DNA from: Danxiaibacter sp048498555
GTDB lineage: Bacteria; Bacteroidota; Bacteroidia; Chitinophagales; Chitinophagaceae
Length of the DNA stretch: 64,000 nucleotides
Direction: 5' to 3'
NCBI GenBank assembly: GCA_048498555.1
Contig: JBEHXT010000001.1
Location: 558,001-622,000 of the forward strand
Positions 53,364 to 62,047 of the stretch are shown in pieces. Numbering within the stretch: position 1 is the stretch's first letter; every line of letters begins with the position of its first letter. A program made the position numbers and the translations under genes. The notes beneath the pieces are model-generated. The model did no database searches, was not told the origin of the DNA, and saw only the letters and a program-made list of their open reading frames with translations.

Positions 53364-56300
53364 ATGAGAAACATTTTATGCATGTTTTTGATGCTAATGT
53401 TCTCTGCTATTCTCGCATTAGCTCAAAACGCCAAAACAATTACCGGAACTATCGTAGACAAAAATGGACAGTCTATTGATGGAGCCTCCATCACCATTAA
53501 GGGTACATCAGCTGGGACATCAAGCTCTAACGGTTCGTTTAGCCTTAGTGCAAAGCCAGGTGACGTACTCCTTATTACAGCATTGAATTTCGCCGACCAG
53601 GAAGTGTCGGTGGATAGCAAAAATTCGTATACTATTACAATGCTGCCAAAAGAAAATGTAATGACTGAAGTAGTTGTTACAGCCCTTGGAATATCAAGAG
53701 AAAAAAAATCATTGGGTTATGCGGTTCAAACCGTTAAAGACGAAGAATTGAACCGAGCGGGCAATCCAAACCTTGCTACTGCAATACAAGGTAAAGTTGC
53801 CGGTGTTGAAGTAAGGCCTTCAAGCGGTATGCCAGGCGCTTCAGCACAAATATTTATCAGAGGAGCCAGGTTTTTTGATGGAAATAACGCGCCATTGTAT
53901 GTTATCGACGGAATGCCCATTAACAGTAATCCGGACTTTGAAGTGGGCAATGGCGGTGTTGTCGGTACAGACTACTCTAATCGCGGCATTGACCTCAACC
54001 CGGCAGACATAGAATCGATCAACGTGCTGAAAGGCCAGGCTGCTGCGGCACTCTACGGTATGCGAGCGTCCAATGGCGTGATCATGATCACTACAAAAAC
54101 CGGAAAGGGCGCAAAATCCAAACCTACAATTACTTTTTCCACCACTAACCAGTGGGATCAAATCTCCAGGCTGCCAGACGAACAAACAACATATGCAGCC
54201 GGGTCGGGCGGTAACTACAACCACTTTGGCAGTTTTACATGGGGACCGGAAATAGCTACACTCCCGGATGATCCAAAATACGGCGGTAATACACCTAATG
54301 CATACAACGGCAATAACCCAACCGCAGAAACAAAAGGCAAATATTGGAGCCCTCAAAAAAATGCATGGGTATTGCCACAGGTTTTCAATAATCCAAAAAA
54401 TTTCTTCCAAACCGGTTTTACCACAAGTAACAATGTAGGCATATCCCAGGCTGGTAACTTAGGCAATTATTCTGTTGGCCTGGGCATGACCAAACAAGAT
54501 GGTATTATACCATCCACGGGCATGGTGCGTTACACTGCAAGGTTTGCAGGTAATTACGATGTTAGCCCTAAAGTGAAAGTTGGCGCATCGGCCAATCTTG
54601 CCAATACAGAAATAAACAAGATTCCTACAGGTAACAACAGTATCCTTTTCCAGGTATATGGAGCGCCCATTAACTATGACCTCATGGGTACACCTTACCA
54701 TGAAGCAGACAATCCTTACAAACAGATTTCCTACAGGGGTGGTTCGTTTGACAATCCTTTATGGTCCAATGCCAATAACAACTTCAAGGAAACTACAAAA
54801 AGAGTCTTTGGCAATACATACATCTCTTACTCGCCAATAAAAGACCTGAACATAAGATGGCAGATAGGCATTGACCAGTATTCAACAGACCTGGAAGAAG
54901 TGTATGAATTAGGTTCTGCACCTACCGGCGGCCTTACTGCAAGAGCTGCGATACCTTCTCCTATAGCGCCCAGCGGTGGTAGCATAACAAACGGCGGCCT
55001 GGTAAATACAACCGTGAATTCTTTGTTGAACATCGGATACAAAACAAACCTCAACAATGACCTAAGGCTTACAGCCAATGCAGGTGGCGAGTTCAACAAT
55101 AACTACCAACGTTTTATTCAGTCTGTTGGTAATGGTTTCAACGTGGGTGGCTGGCACAATATGGCCAATACATCCGTTCAAACAGGTTCTGAAAGCAAGT
55201 ATTATTACAGAACAGTTGGCTTTTTTGGAAATGTAGGGCTTGACTGGAGAAACATGCTTTTCCTGAATGTTACCGGCAGGTATGATATAGTATCCAACAT
55301 GCCTTCTGACAATCGCTCATTCTTTTATCCGTCTGCATCATTGGGATGGGTATTTACAGAATTACCCGCCTTCAAGGATAACAAGAGCTTTTATGGTAAA
55401 GTCAGGTTCTCCTATGCAGAAGTGGGTGCTCCGGCAACACAGTATATAAACAACAAAGTGTATATACAAGGCGCAACTTCCAGCGGCTTTTTATCAAACG
55501 GTATAATTTATCCTTTTGCCGGAGTTGTAGGGTACAGGCCTAATTCTACTTTGTATGACCCCAATATGAAACCTCAGAATACACAATCTATTGAAGCTGG
55601 TGTAGAATTGAGGTTCTTTAACAACAGGCTTGGTTTAGACGCATCTTACGTGCGCCAGGATACCAAAGACCAGATCTTCAAAGTTCCTTTGGCCGGATCA
55701 ACCGGTTTTGCGCAAATCTATATGAACTCAGGCGAAATGCTGAACAACGTATATGAAGTAGCCTTAACAAGCACACCCGTTCAAACCAAGAACTTTACAT
55801 GGAACTTAAACGCGAACTTTTCTAAAGTAGAAAGCAAAGTAGTAAGCCTTGCTGAAGGCGTTGATAATATTAGCCTTGGTGGATTTACTGATCCGCAGGT
55901 TAGAGCAGCTATTGGCTATTCTTATCCTTCCATCTTCGGTACCACTTTCGCCAGGAACAAGGAAGGCCAGATGCTGATTGACGATACACAAGGCAGCGAC
56001 ACTTATGGTATGCCAATTTCGGGTTCAGACGGAGTAATCGGTTCTATCACTCCTAATTTCCTCCTTGGCGTAACTAACTCTCTTACCTATAAGTCATTCA
56101 GGTTAAGTTTTCTTGTTGACTGGAAGAACGGTGGCCAAATGTACTCAGGCTCTAACAGGCTGATGGATCTGTATGGCACTTCTATCAAAACAGGAAGCCG
56201 AGCTACCGCCAAGATTCTTTATAGCGGCGTAAAGGCATCTACTGTAAAAGATGACAATACAGGTGGCCTCCCCAATGACATAGTAGTGGAAGGCGCTAAT

Positions 56301-56606
56301 AATATTCAAACATTATACAATTCGGTTCTTGCTAATATATCTGAAGCCAACGTTTACAAAAACTCTTTTGTGAAACTGAGGGAAGTATCATTTGGATTTG
56401 ATTTCCCGCAGGCATTCTGCAAGAAAACAGGTTTTCTCAAAGCGGCGACAATTACATTGAGTGCAAGGAATTTCCTTTTGTGGACAGAGTTGCCAAATTT
56501 CGATCCTGAGTCTTCACAAGGCAATGGCAACATGCAGAGTGGTTTTGACTACATGTCTCTGCCGCAAACAAAAAGTTATGGTATTGGTTTGAACCTTACT
56601 TTCTAA
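53364..56606 (+). CDS. SusC/RagA-family TonB-linked outer membrane receptor
   Basis: 1080-residue receptor. Signal peptide (MRNILCMFLMLMFSAILALA), regulatory-like domain (TITGTIVDKNGQSIDGASIT), TonB-box-like MTEVVVTALGISR, plug (YVIDGMPINSNPDF, LNPADIESINVLKGQAAAAL, RASNGVIMITTKTG), barrel ending SYGIGLNLTF. The domain order and many segments parallel the 48371 receptor, so the two tandem pairs are probably paralogous with changed substrate loops. Its SusD gene follows after 24 nt. Confidence 0.96.
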   Translation: MRNILCMFLMLMFSAILALAQNAKTITGTIVDKNGQSIDGASITIKGTSAGTSSSNGSFSLSAKPGDVLLITALNFADQEVSVDSKNSYTITMLPKENVMTEVVVTALGISREKKSLGYAVQTVKDEELNRAGNPNLATAIQGKVAGVEVRPSSGMPGASAQIFIRGARFFDGNNAPLYVIDGMPINSNPDFEVGNGGVVGTDYSNRGIDLNPADIESINVLKGQAAAALYGMRASNGVIMITTKTGKGAKSKPTITFSTTNQWDQISRLPDEQTTYAAGSGGNYNHFGSFTWGPEIATLPDDPKYGGNTPNAYNGNNPTAETKGKYWSPQKNAWVLPQVFNNPKNFFQTGFTTSNNVGISQAGNLGNYSVGLGMTKQDGIIPSTGMVRYTARFAGNYDVSPKVKVGASANLANTEINKIPTGNNSILFQVYGAPINYDLMGTPYHEADNPYKQISYRGGSFDNPLWSNANNNFKETTKRVFGNTYISYSPIKDLNIRWQIGIDQYSTDLEEVYELGSAPTGGLTARAAIPSPIAPSGGSITNGGLVNTTVNSLLNIGYKTNLNNDLRLTANAGGEFNNNYQRFIQSVGNGFNVGGWHNMANTSVQTGSESKYYYRTVGFFGNVGLDWRNMLFLNVTGRYDIVSNMPSDNRSFFYPSASLGWVFTELPAFKDNKSFYGKVRFSYAEVGAPATQYINNKVYIQGATSSGFLSNGIIYPFAGVVGYRPNSTLYDPNMKPQNTQSIEAGVELRFFNNRLGLDASYVRQDTKDQIFKVPLAGSTGFAQIYMNSGEMLNNVYEVALTSTPVQTKNFTWNLNANFSKVESKVVSLAEGVDNISLGGFTDPQVRAAIGYSYPSIFGTTFARNKEGQMLIDDTQGSDTYGMPISGSDGVIGSITPNFLLGVTNSLTYKSFRLSFLVDWKNGGQMYSGSNRLMDLYGTSIKTGSRATAKILYSGVKASTVKDDNTGGLPNDIVVEGANNIQTLYNSVLANISEANVYKNSFVKLREVSFGFDFPQAFCKKTGFLKAATITLSARNFLLWTELPNFDPESSQGNGNMQSGFDYMSLPQTKSYGIGLNLTF

Positions 56607-56630
56607 TTGTTCGCAATAAAAAAATATATT

Positions 56631-58073
56631 ATGAAGAAGCTACTATATATATACTTAATTGCAGGGGTTTTGTTGATTGTGTCATGTTCTAAATCGGTAA
56701 TGGATGAGGTGAACAGGGATAGGAATGACGCACCCAACGTTCAGGCAATAAATGAGTTGCCGAATGTTGAAGTAGAAACAGCTTTCGGCACTACCGGTAC
56801 AGATTTAGCCTGGTATGCATCTGTTTATATTGAACACAATGCGGGTACTTTTGGCCAGTTAAAAGATGCGGATAAAAGAACAGGTGCGTCAGCCTCTTCT
56901 CTATTCAACAATAGCTGGAATTCGGTGTATGATAACCTGATGGTGTTGAATGACATTATTGTTAAATGCTCCCCTGAGGGATCAGAACCTAACAACAGGG
57001 CTACACTTGGCATCGCTCAGCTGCTAACTGCATACAACCTTGCCATCACAACGGATGTATTTGGCCAGGTTCCCTGGACAGACGCATTGAAAGGCACTGC
57101 CATTATGCAACCTAAATTTGACAAGCAACAGGACATATATGAAACTGTGCTCTTCAATCTTCTCAATAGTGCAATATCAAATCTTGCCGCTCCTGTGCCA
57201 ACTGATATCAAGTCTCAGCTTGCTACTCAGGACCTGATCTACGGAGGAGACACAAAGCTTTGGACCAAAGCCGCCTGGAGTTTGAAGGCCCGCTACTTTA
57301 TGCACCTTCAAAAAATAACAGCTACCGCAGTAGACTCTGTTTTGGCTTGCGCTCCTTTAGGCTTTACATCAGCCGATGAAGCATTGTTGTTCACAAAGTA
57401 TGATGCATCCGGAAGTTCAACACTAAATGCTAATCCCTGGTATCAATTCCTGTATGACCGCGGTTACCTTTCTGTTGGTAAAACATTATACGACATAATG
57501 GTGGCGCACAATGACCCACGCATTAGTACATATTTTTATGACTACGATGCCAATGGCGTAAAACCGGCACCTAATGGTACGGCAGATGATAGCCAACAGG
57601 GAAGTTTATACTCCATCTCAGCTTTATCCGACAATCCGGGCGCTCCCACTCCAATGATGACTTATCACGAATTATTGTTCCTCAAAGCCGAAGCGATGGC
57701 CAGAAAAGGACAGGATTTTACCTCCACTTTGAAAGATGCCGTGGTTGCAAACTTTGAATATCATGGTGTAGACGGCGGTGCTGATTATTTTGATACGGAA
57801 GTTGTACCGAATCTGAATACTCCAGCAAATGCGCTGACTGAGCTGCTTACACAAAAATATATCGCTTTCTATGAGGCCGAATCTATCGAAACTTATAATG
57901 ATTACAGACGAACCGGTGTTCCACAGCTGAATAATCCTCAGAATGTAAATCCGAATTATGGCTTTGTTGTAAGGTATGCATACCCAACCAGTGAAGTTGC
58001 CAATAATGGCAAGAATGTACCACAGGTTAGTGTGTTTAAAAACAAAGTTTGGTGGGCTGGAGGAACAGAGTAA
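56631..58073 (+). CDS. SusD/RagB-family nutrient-binding outer membrane lipoprotein
   Basis: 480 residues. MKKLLYIYLIAGVLLIVSCS is a clear lipoprotein signal (cysteine at 19), which sets the start at the ATG 56631 rather than the upstream TTG at 56607. SusD-like core: MDEVNRDRNDAPNVQAINEL, TTDVFGQVPWTDAL, DLIYGGDTKLWTKAAWSLKA, and TYHELLFLKAEAMA. Pairs with the receptor upstream; a terminator follows. Ligand unknown. Confidence 0.94.
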   Translation: MKKLLYIYLIAGVLLIVSCSKSVMDEVNRDRNDAPNVQAINELPNVEVETAFGTTGTDLAWYASVYIEHNAGTFGQLKDADKRTGASASSLFNNSWNSVYDNLMVLNDIIVKCSPEGSEPNNRATLGIAQLLTAYNLAITTDVFGQVPWTDALKGTAIMQPKFDKQQDIYETVLFNLLNSAISNLAAPVPTDIKSQLATQDLIYGGDTKLWTKAAWSLKARYFMHLQKITATAVDSVLACAPLGFTSADEALLFTKYDASGSSTLNANPWYQFLYDRGYLSVGKTLYDIMVAHNDPRISTYFYDYDANGVKPAPNGTADDSQQGSLYSISALSDNPGAPTPMMTYHELLFLKAEAMARKGQDFTSTLKDAVVANFEYHGVDGGADYFDTEVVPNLNTPANALTELLTQKYIAFYEAESIETYNDYRRTGVPQLNNPQNVNPNYGFVVRYAYPTSEVANNGKNVPQVSVFKNKVWWAGGTE

Positions 58074-58097
58074 ACCTTTTACACATTATTAAATTGC

Positions 58098-58128
58098 ATA
58101 AAGCTGTTCCCACACGGAACAGCTTTAT
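58098..58128 (+). terminator. Rho-independent terminator after the second SusC-SusD pair
   Basis: ATAAAGCTGTTCC (58098-58110) pairs perfectly with GGAACAGCTTTAT (58116-58128), loop of 5 nt, 24 nt past the stop codon. Only a short T-rich end follows. Confidence 0.8.
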
Positions 58129-58170
58129 ATTAAAATTTAGTCATAAAAAATTAATTTTTTTTCTCGCGCT

Positions 58171-58201
58171 TTTGCATTTTGCAACGTAAATGCTACTTTC
58201 G
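58171..58201 (+). promoter_or_regulatory. Promoter of rpsP (Bacteroidota type)
   Basis: TTTG (58171-58174), exactly 19 nt, then TACTTTCG (58194-58201), one base off TAnnTTTG. It sits 53 nt before the rpsP ATG, leaving a leader of about 45 nt. Confidence 0.6.
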
Positions 58202-58254
58202 CAGCGAATATTTTTTGTTAACCTGGTTTAATAGCCGTTAAATGTCTATTTACA

Positions 58255-58716
58255 ATGGCAGTAAAAATGAGACTTCAAAGACACGGAAGTAAAAAAAGGC
58301 CGTTCTACTTTATTGTAGTTGCCGATGCCCGTGCACCCCGTGATGGTAAATTCATTCAGAAAATTGGTACGTACAACCCACTTACCGTACCTGCTACTAT
58401 TCAGTTAGATCGTCAGAAAGCTTTAGAATGGCTGCACAAAGGTGCTCAACCTACTGACACCGTTCGTCGCATTCTTTCTTTCAAAGGCGTTCTTTACCTG
58501 AAGCACTTATTACGTGGCGTTAAGTTAGGATTGTTTGATGAAGCTACAGCAATGGTGAAATTCCAAAAGTGGCATGAAGAACATGAAGTGACTATGAAAA
58601 AACGTACTGAAGAGCACAAGAAACAGCAGCGTTCGAAAAGACCCGGTGGTACAAGACCAGCAGTTAGAAGAGTAGAAAACTCAGGTGGCGAAACAGCTCC
58701 TACTACTGAAGCTTAA
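58255..58716 (+). CDS. rpsP: 30S ribosomal protein S16
   Basis: Small-subunit protein needed for 30S assembly. 153 residues: the S16 core is 1-85 (VKMRLQRHGSKKRPFYFIVV, RAPRDGKFIQKIGTYNP, WLHKGAQPTDTVRRIL). A basic, Lys/Arg-rich extension of about 65 residues follows, common in Bacteroidota S16. Precedes rimM, the maturation factor of the same 30S head region, after a terminator-like hairpin. Confidence 0.98.
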   Translation: MAVKMRLQRHGSKKRPFYFIVVADARAPRDGKFIQKIGTYNPLTVPATIQLDRQKALEWLHKGAQPTDTVRRILSFKGVLYLKHLLRGVKLGLFDEATAMVKFQKWHEEHEVTMKKRTEEHKKQQRSKRPGGTRPAVRRVENSGGETAPTTEA

Positions 58717-58740
58717 TGGTATTTGCCGTACAAAATTTTT

Positions 58741-58772
58741 AAAGTCCCTGGCAGTTTGCCTGGGACTTTTTT
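58741..58772 (+). terminator. Terminator between rpsP and rimM
   Basis: AAAGTCCCTGGC (58741-58752) pairs with GCCTGGGACTTT (58758-58769) with one mismatch and a short loop, followed by a T-run. It suggests rpsP can be expressed in excess of rimM. Confidence 0.85.
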
Positions 58773-58774
58773 AA

Positions 58775-58869
58775 TTGACAATGGATAATTGAAAATTGAC
58801 AACGACCTTATAGTTATGGCTCGAAGTCTACAAGCATTATCAGTTGTCAATCTTCAATTGTCAATTATT
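58775..58869. repeat. Imperfect inverted repeat of AATTGACAA words in the rimM leader
   Basis: AATTGAAAATTGACAAC (58787-58803) is complementary at 16 of 17 positions to GTTGTCAATCTTCAATT (58843-58859). More TTGACAAT/ATTGTCAA words flank both arms. The block ends 4 nt before the rimM ATG. The same word type is seen at 9031-9050. Confidence 0.75.
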
Positions 58870-58873
58870 AGAG

Positions 58874-59392
58874 ATGGCCGAGAACTACGTTAATATTGGA
58901 AAAATTGTAGCTGCGTTTGGATTAAAAGGAGAATTAATCCTTCAACATGGCCTGGGCGTAAAAACAAACCTGAAAGACGTTAAAGTTATTTTCATAGAAC
59001 AGGTTAAAGGTTCTTACCTGCCATACTTTGTGGAAAGTTCGAAAGCAAAGGATGAAACCGAGATGTATGTAAAAACGGAAGGCCTTGACAGCCGTGAAGC
59101 TGCGCGGCCCATTCTTCACAAACAGGTTTGGCTCACTGATCAGGATTTTAGGAAACTTGCCGGATCATCCTCTCCCATCGCATTACTCGGCTACACACTT
59201 GTCAATGACGGTGAGGCTGTTGGTGTTATTGAGGAAGTAATTGAACAACCGCACCAGGTATTGCTGCGCATAGATTATAAGAATAAAGAGGCCCTTATCC
59301 CACTCCACCAGGAAACACTCGACAAAATTGACAGAAAGAAAAAAGAAGTTCATGTAACACTACCAGATGGGCTGCTGGAAATATATCTGTAA
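58874..59392 (+). CDS. rimM: Ribosome maturation factor RimM
   Basis: Cytosolic factor that helps mature the 30S head by binding S19. 172 residues: NYVNIGKIVAAFGLKGELIL opening (the family's GxIxxxxGxxGE), the N-terminal RimM barrel, and the C-terminal PRC-barrel (LLGYTLVNDGEAVGVIEEVI, ALIPLHQETLDKID). The frame is open upstream to 58844, but those codons lie in the repeat block, so ATG 58874 is chosen. Second gene of an rpsP-rimM pair; trmD and rplS do not follow. Confidence 0.95.
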   Translation: MAENYVNIGKIVAAFGLKGELILQHGLGVKTNLKDVKVIFIEQVKGSYLPYFVESSKAKDETEMYVKTEGLDSREAARPILHKQVWLTDQDFRKLAGSSSPIALLGYTLVNDGEAVGVIEEVIEQPHQVLLRIDYKNKEALIPLHQETLDKIDRKKKEVHVTLPDGLLEIYL

Positions 59393-59419
59393 ATACACTT
59401 ACGATGGCAAAATGCTATC

Positions 59420-59995
59420 TTACTGTAATACAATCTTTCGATCTCCTATTGCCCGCGTTGCCTGCATTACATGGCGCCTGTTGTGGGCGATAAGAAACAT
59501 AAACACATCGCCGAGTTTCAGGCGAAGAAATTTTGCGATTGAAATGGGAATACGAATTTTGTTCAAATCCTTACTTCTGGCTTTATTCAAAAGCGCAAGA
59601 ATTTGTTCTTGCTGATCAATAAATTCGGCAATTACGTCAACACTATTTTGAATGCTTTTTGGCGCATGGTTAGATGGCGATTTCATTTTCTTTGCGGGAC
59701 CATTTTCGCCCGGCTCCATCAACCTCGTAAAATAATCACCCAGCCTTCCGCTTTTAAAGATATTGGTTGCCGGCAATAATGACTTTTCCATCGCTTTTTT
59801 TATCTCCGGCAAATAGTAATGCCCGTAACTGTTCAAATGCTGGATACATTCGTTCGCGCTCCAGCCGCCGGTTTGGGGCTGTTTTGAAAACGCATCGTGC
59901 GTCAGCATCTGCCATTCATGAATGGCAAGTTGAAGCATTTCTTCTGTTTGCTCTTCGAGCTTGATAAGCAATTCTTCAGATAAGTAGGTTGGCAT
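59420..59995 (-). CDS. DinB-like four-helix-bundle protein
   Basis: 191 residues. DinB-like pattern: QPQTGGWSANECIQHLNSYG (the WSxxExxxHL opening) and FMFLIAHNRRHVMQATRA (HNRRH metal-histidine end). Function of such proteins is largely unknown; some are thiol transferases. Converges on rimM with a 27-nt gap. Its upstream side has a hairpin that separates it from the Crp/Fnr regulator, so it is probably a separate transcript. Confidence 0.85.
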   Translation of the reverse strand: MPTYLSEELLIKLEEQTEEMLQLAIHEWQMLTHDAFSKQPQTGGWSANECIQHLNSYGHYYLPEIKKAMEKSLLPATNIFKSGRLGDYFTRLMEPGENGPAKKMKSPSNHAPKSIQNSVDVIAEFIDQQEQILALLNKARSKDLNKIRIPISIAKFLRLKLGDVFMFLIAHNRRHVMQATRAIGDRKIVLQ

Positions 59996-60034
59996 GGCTT
60001 TTAATTTTAACCAAAGTTCTCATCATCCAATATA

Positions 60035-60062
60035 AAAAATCTTGGCGTGCACCAAGATTTTT
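60035..60062 (-). terminator. Terminator after the Crp/Fnr regulator
   Basis: AAAAATCTTGG (60035-60045) pairs perfectly with CCAAGATTTTT (60052-60062), loop of 6 nt, 14 nt from the regulator's stop codon on its downstream side. The symmetric A/T ends let it work on either strand. Confidence 0.85.
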
Positions 60063-60075
60063 GCACGGGAAAGCC

Positions 60076-60672
60076 CTACATCGTCAGCTTTATCGTTCCT
60101 AATAATTTACTGAATGTAGTGGCATCTATGCCAAGATAAGAAGCAAGGTATTTGTGTGGAATAAGCCGTAACACATGCGGGCTTCTTTTTAACAACGCTA
60201 CAAATTTTTGTTCTGCGGAGAAACACTGCAATTCAATTTGCCTTTCTAAAACGCCTGCCAGCGTAATGCTCAGTGATTTAATAATGAAGCTCTGAAACCC
60301 GGGATACCGTTTCATCATTTCCTGAAACTGTGCATGCGTTATACGGAGCAACCGGCTTGTAGTAAGCGTTTCCATATAATAACGTGATGGCTTCTGTGTT
60401 AAGAATGAATCTAGAACACCCGAAAATGAAGGCGCATACGTAAATACCAGCGTAACGTCTTTTTCCTGCTCACTAATACTAAAAGCTCTTTGAACGCCTT
60501 CGGTAACAAAATACAGGTACTTCTCCGTTTCGCCTGCTGCCAGCAATAACGTTTTTCTTTTTGCAGTAAGTGGCTTCCACAAAGCGGCAAAATATTCCCA
60601 TTCATCTTCATCAAAAGCATACAACGGAGAGATGAGCGCTCTTAAGGTAAGCAGGTCTTCAGTGTGAGGCAT
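60076..60672 (-). CDS. Crp/Fnr-family transcriptional regulator
   Basis: 198 residues. N-terminal cyclic-nucleotide-binding-like barrel (WKPLTAKRKTLLLAAGETEK, VTEGVQRAFSISEQEKDVTL, FSGVLDSFLTQKPSRYYMET), then the long dimer helix (KRYPGFQSFIIKSLSITLAG) and a C-terminal winged-helix HTH (LIPHKYLASYLGIDATTFSK). The wing is short. It has no FNR-type cysteine cluster. ATG at 60672 is preferred over a TTG 30 nt upstream. The target gene is unknown; the divergent-free neighbour is a peroxiredoxin upstream on the same strand. Confidence 0.88.
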   Translation of the reverse strand: MPHTEDLLTLRALISPLYAFDEDEWEYFAALWKPLTAKRKTLLLAAGETEKYLYFVTEGVQRAFSISEQEKDVTLVFTYAPSFSGVLDSFLTQKPSRYYMETLTTSRLLRITHAQFQEMMKRYPGFQSFIIKSLSITLAGVLERQIELQCFSAEQKFVALLKRSPHVLRLIPHKYLASYLGIDATTFSKLLGTIKLTM

Positions 60673-60730
60673 ATTGCAGGTGTTGTGATAAAGATAGGGC
60701 AAGGCGGGAGGAAATACAAGGGAAGCAGGA

Positions 60731-60880
60731 GGTTGCAGGTGTCAGTTATCAGGTTAAGGCGTAAGGTTTGAGCTATGAGGCGTAAGGCTTGAAGCATGAG
60801 GAACAAGGTAAGGAGACAATCTCCTCTTTTCAAACCTTTTTTTGCTTCAACCCTGACACCTGATACCTGATAGCTTACAG
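60731..60880. repeat. Intergenic AGGTNTNAGG/AAGGCGTAAGG word repeats
   Basis: Plus-strand words TCAGGTTAAGGCGTAAGG, TGAGGCGTAAGGCTTGAAGC and CATGAGGAACAAGG (60750-60808), then reverse-strand words (ACACCTGATACCTGATAGC, 60857-60876). TAAGGCGTAAGG is shared exactly with the folD-queE gap. Confidence 0.75.
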
Positions 60881-60881
60881 C

Positions 60882-60922
60882 AAAAAAGCCCCGCACAGAA
60901 CTTTCATTCATAAGTGCAGGGC
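60882..60922 (-). terminator. Rho-independent terminator of the peroxiredoxin gene
   Basis: On the minus strand GCCCTGCAC (60922-60914) pairs over 9 bp, with one G-U, with GTGCGGGGC (60896-60888), followed by six T. It lies 52 nt past the peroxiredoxin stop. Confidence 0.85.
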
Positions 60923-60973
60923 AGACACATGAGAGGTTTGCTAAAACAGGCAGCAAAACTGCCTTGTTGTTGT

Positions 60974-61609
60974 TTATTTATTTGGCTGCGGCGTATAACG
61001 CAGATAAGGTTTTACCACTTTAACTCCTTTAGGGAACTTTACAATAGCATCTTCTGTTTTAATTGCAGGAACAACTATTACATCTTCACCATCCTGCCAG
61101 TTGGCCGGAGTTGCTACGCTATGGTTAGCTGTTAATTGTAAAGAATCAATTACACGCAATACTTCATTAAAGTTTCTTCCTGTAGAAGCAGGATAAGTGA
61201 TAGTCAGTTTTATTTTTTTGTCTGCTCCGATAACGAACAGAGAGCGAACTGTAAATGTTTCAGATGCATTTGGATGAATCATATCATATAAGTTAGCCAC
61301 TTTTCTGTCTTCATCAGCAATGATAGGAAACCCAACTGCACAAGACTGAGTTTCATTGATATCATTGATCCAGCCTTTGTGCTTTTCAAGATCGTCAACG
61401 CTTAATGCCAGTACTTTTACATTGCGTTTTGCAAACTCTTCCTGTAATAAGGCAGTCTTGCCTAATTCAGTTGTACAAACAGGAGTGTAATCAGCAGGGT
61501 GCGAAAATAAAATTCCCCAGCTATCACCTAAAAACTCATAAAAGTTGATATCACCAATAGTTGTCTTTGCATCGAAGTTAGGGGCGATATCGCCTAGACG
61601 TAAACTCAT
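60974..61609 (-). CDS. 1-Cys peroxiredoxin (Prx6-type)
   Basis: 211-residue cytosolic peroxidase that reduces H2O2 and alkyl hydroperoxides. Catalytic motif HPADYTPVCTTE with peroxidatic C45 (T42, C45 and a distant Arg). The long C-terminal part (ANWQDGEDVIVVPAIKTEDA) is the Prx6-type dimerisation arm; no resolving cysteine in the usual 2-Cys place is seen. It faces away from the FG-GAP gene. Reductant unknown. Confidence 0.95.
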   Translation of the reverse strand: MSLRLGDIAPNFDAKTTIGDINFYEFLGDSWGILFSHPADYTPVCTTELGKTALLQEEFAKRNVKVLALSVDDLEKHKGWINDINETQSCAVGFPIIADEDRKVANLYDMIHPNASETFTVRSLFVIGADKKIKLTITYPASTGRNFNEVLRVIDSLQLTANHSVATPANWQDGEDVIVVPAIKTEDAIVKFPKGVKVVKPYLRYTPQPNK

Positions 61610-61719
61610 ACGGAATAATTTTTAAGGCTACGAATATAGTAATTCCCTATAAAAAAAGTAGACTTCTGAAAAATATTTTTTCTGTTGTAACCAATTTTTA
61701 AACCCAGACCGAAACGGCA

Positions 61720-61932
61720 GTGCAAGAACCTCAGTCAGTTAATTATAAAGGGTTTGCAACCAGATCAATATTGACTTTGAAAAAAAACAATTATACTTTA
61801 GCTCCCGGAACGATCTCATACACTGAAAATCCGCGCCTGTTTTTTACGATTGCCGATAATATAATCCCCATAGAAACAATAAAGGCATGGCTTGATAACT
61901 ACCTCTTTCTGACAATTGAAGATTGGAATTAA
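61720..61932 (+). CDS. Small hypothetical protein (weak)
   Basis: 70-codon frame starting with GTG. The translated end (PRLFFTIADNIIPIETIKAW, then LDNYLFLTIEDWN) reads like a real small protein, with varied residue use, but it has no recognised domain, no promoter-like signal and an alternative start. It fills an otherwise empty gap between the peroxiredoxin and the FG-GAP gene. Confidence 0.3.
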   Translation: MQEPQSVNYKGFATRSILTLKKNNYTLAPGTISYTENPRLFFTIADNIIPIETIKAWLDNYLFLTIEDWN

Positions 61933-62047
61933 CACCTATATCTAACGGAATTGACGCACTATTCGCTTGAAGATTCAAAAACCGCAGTAACCTTTTGCTG
62001 CAATAACCCAAATCCTTCAATAATCATCTCAACCTAAACAAAATAAA

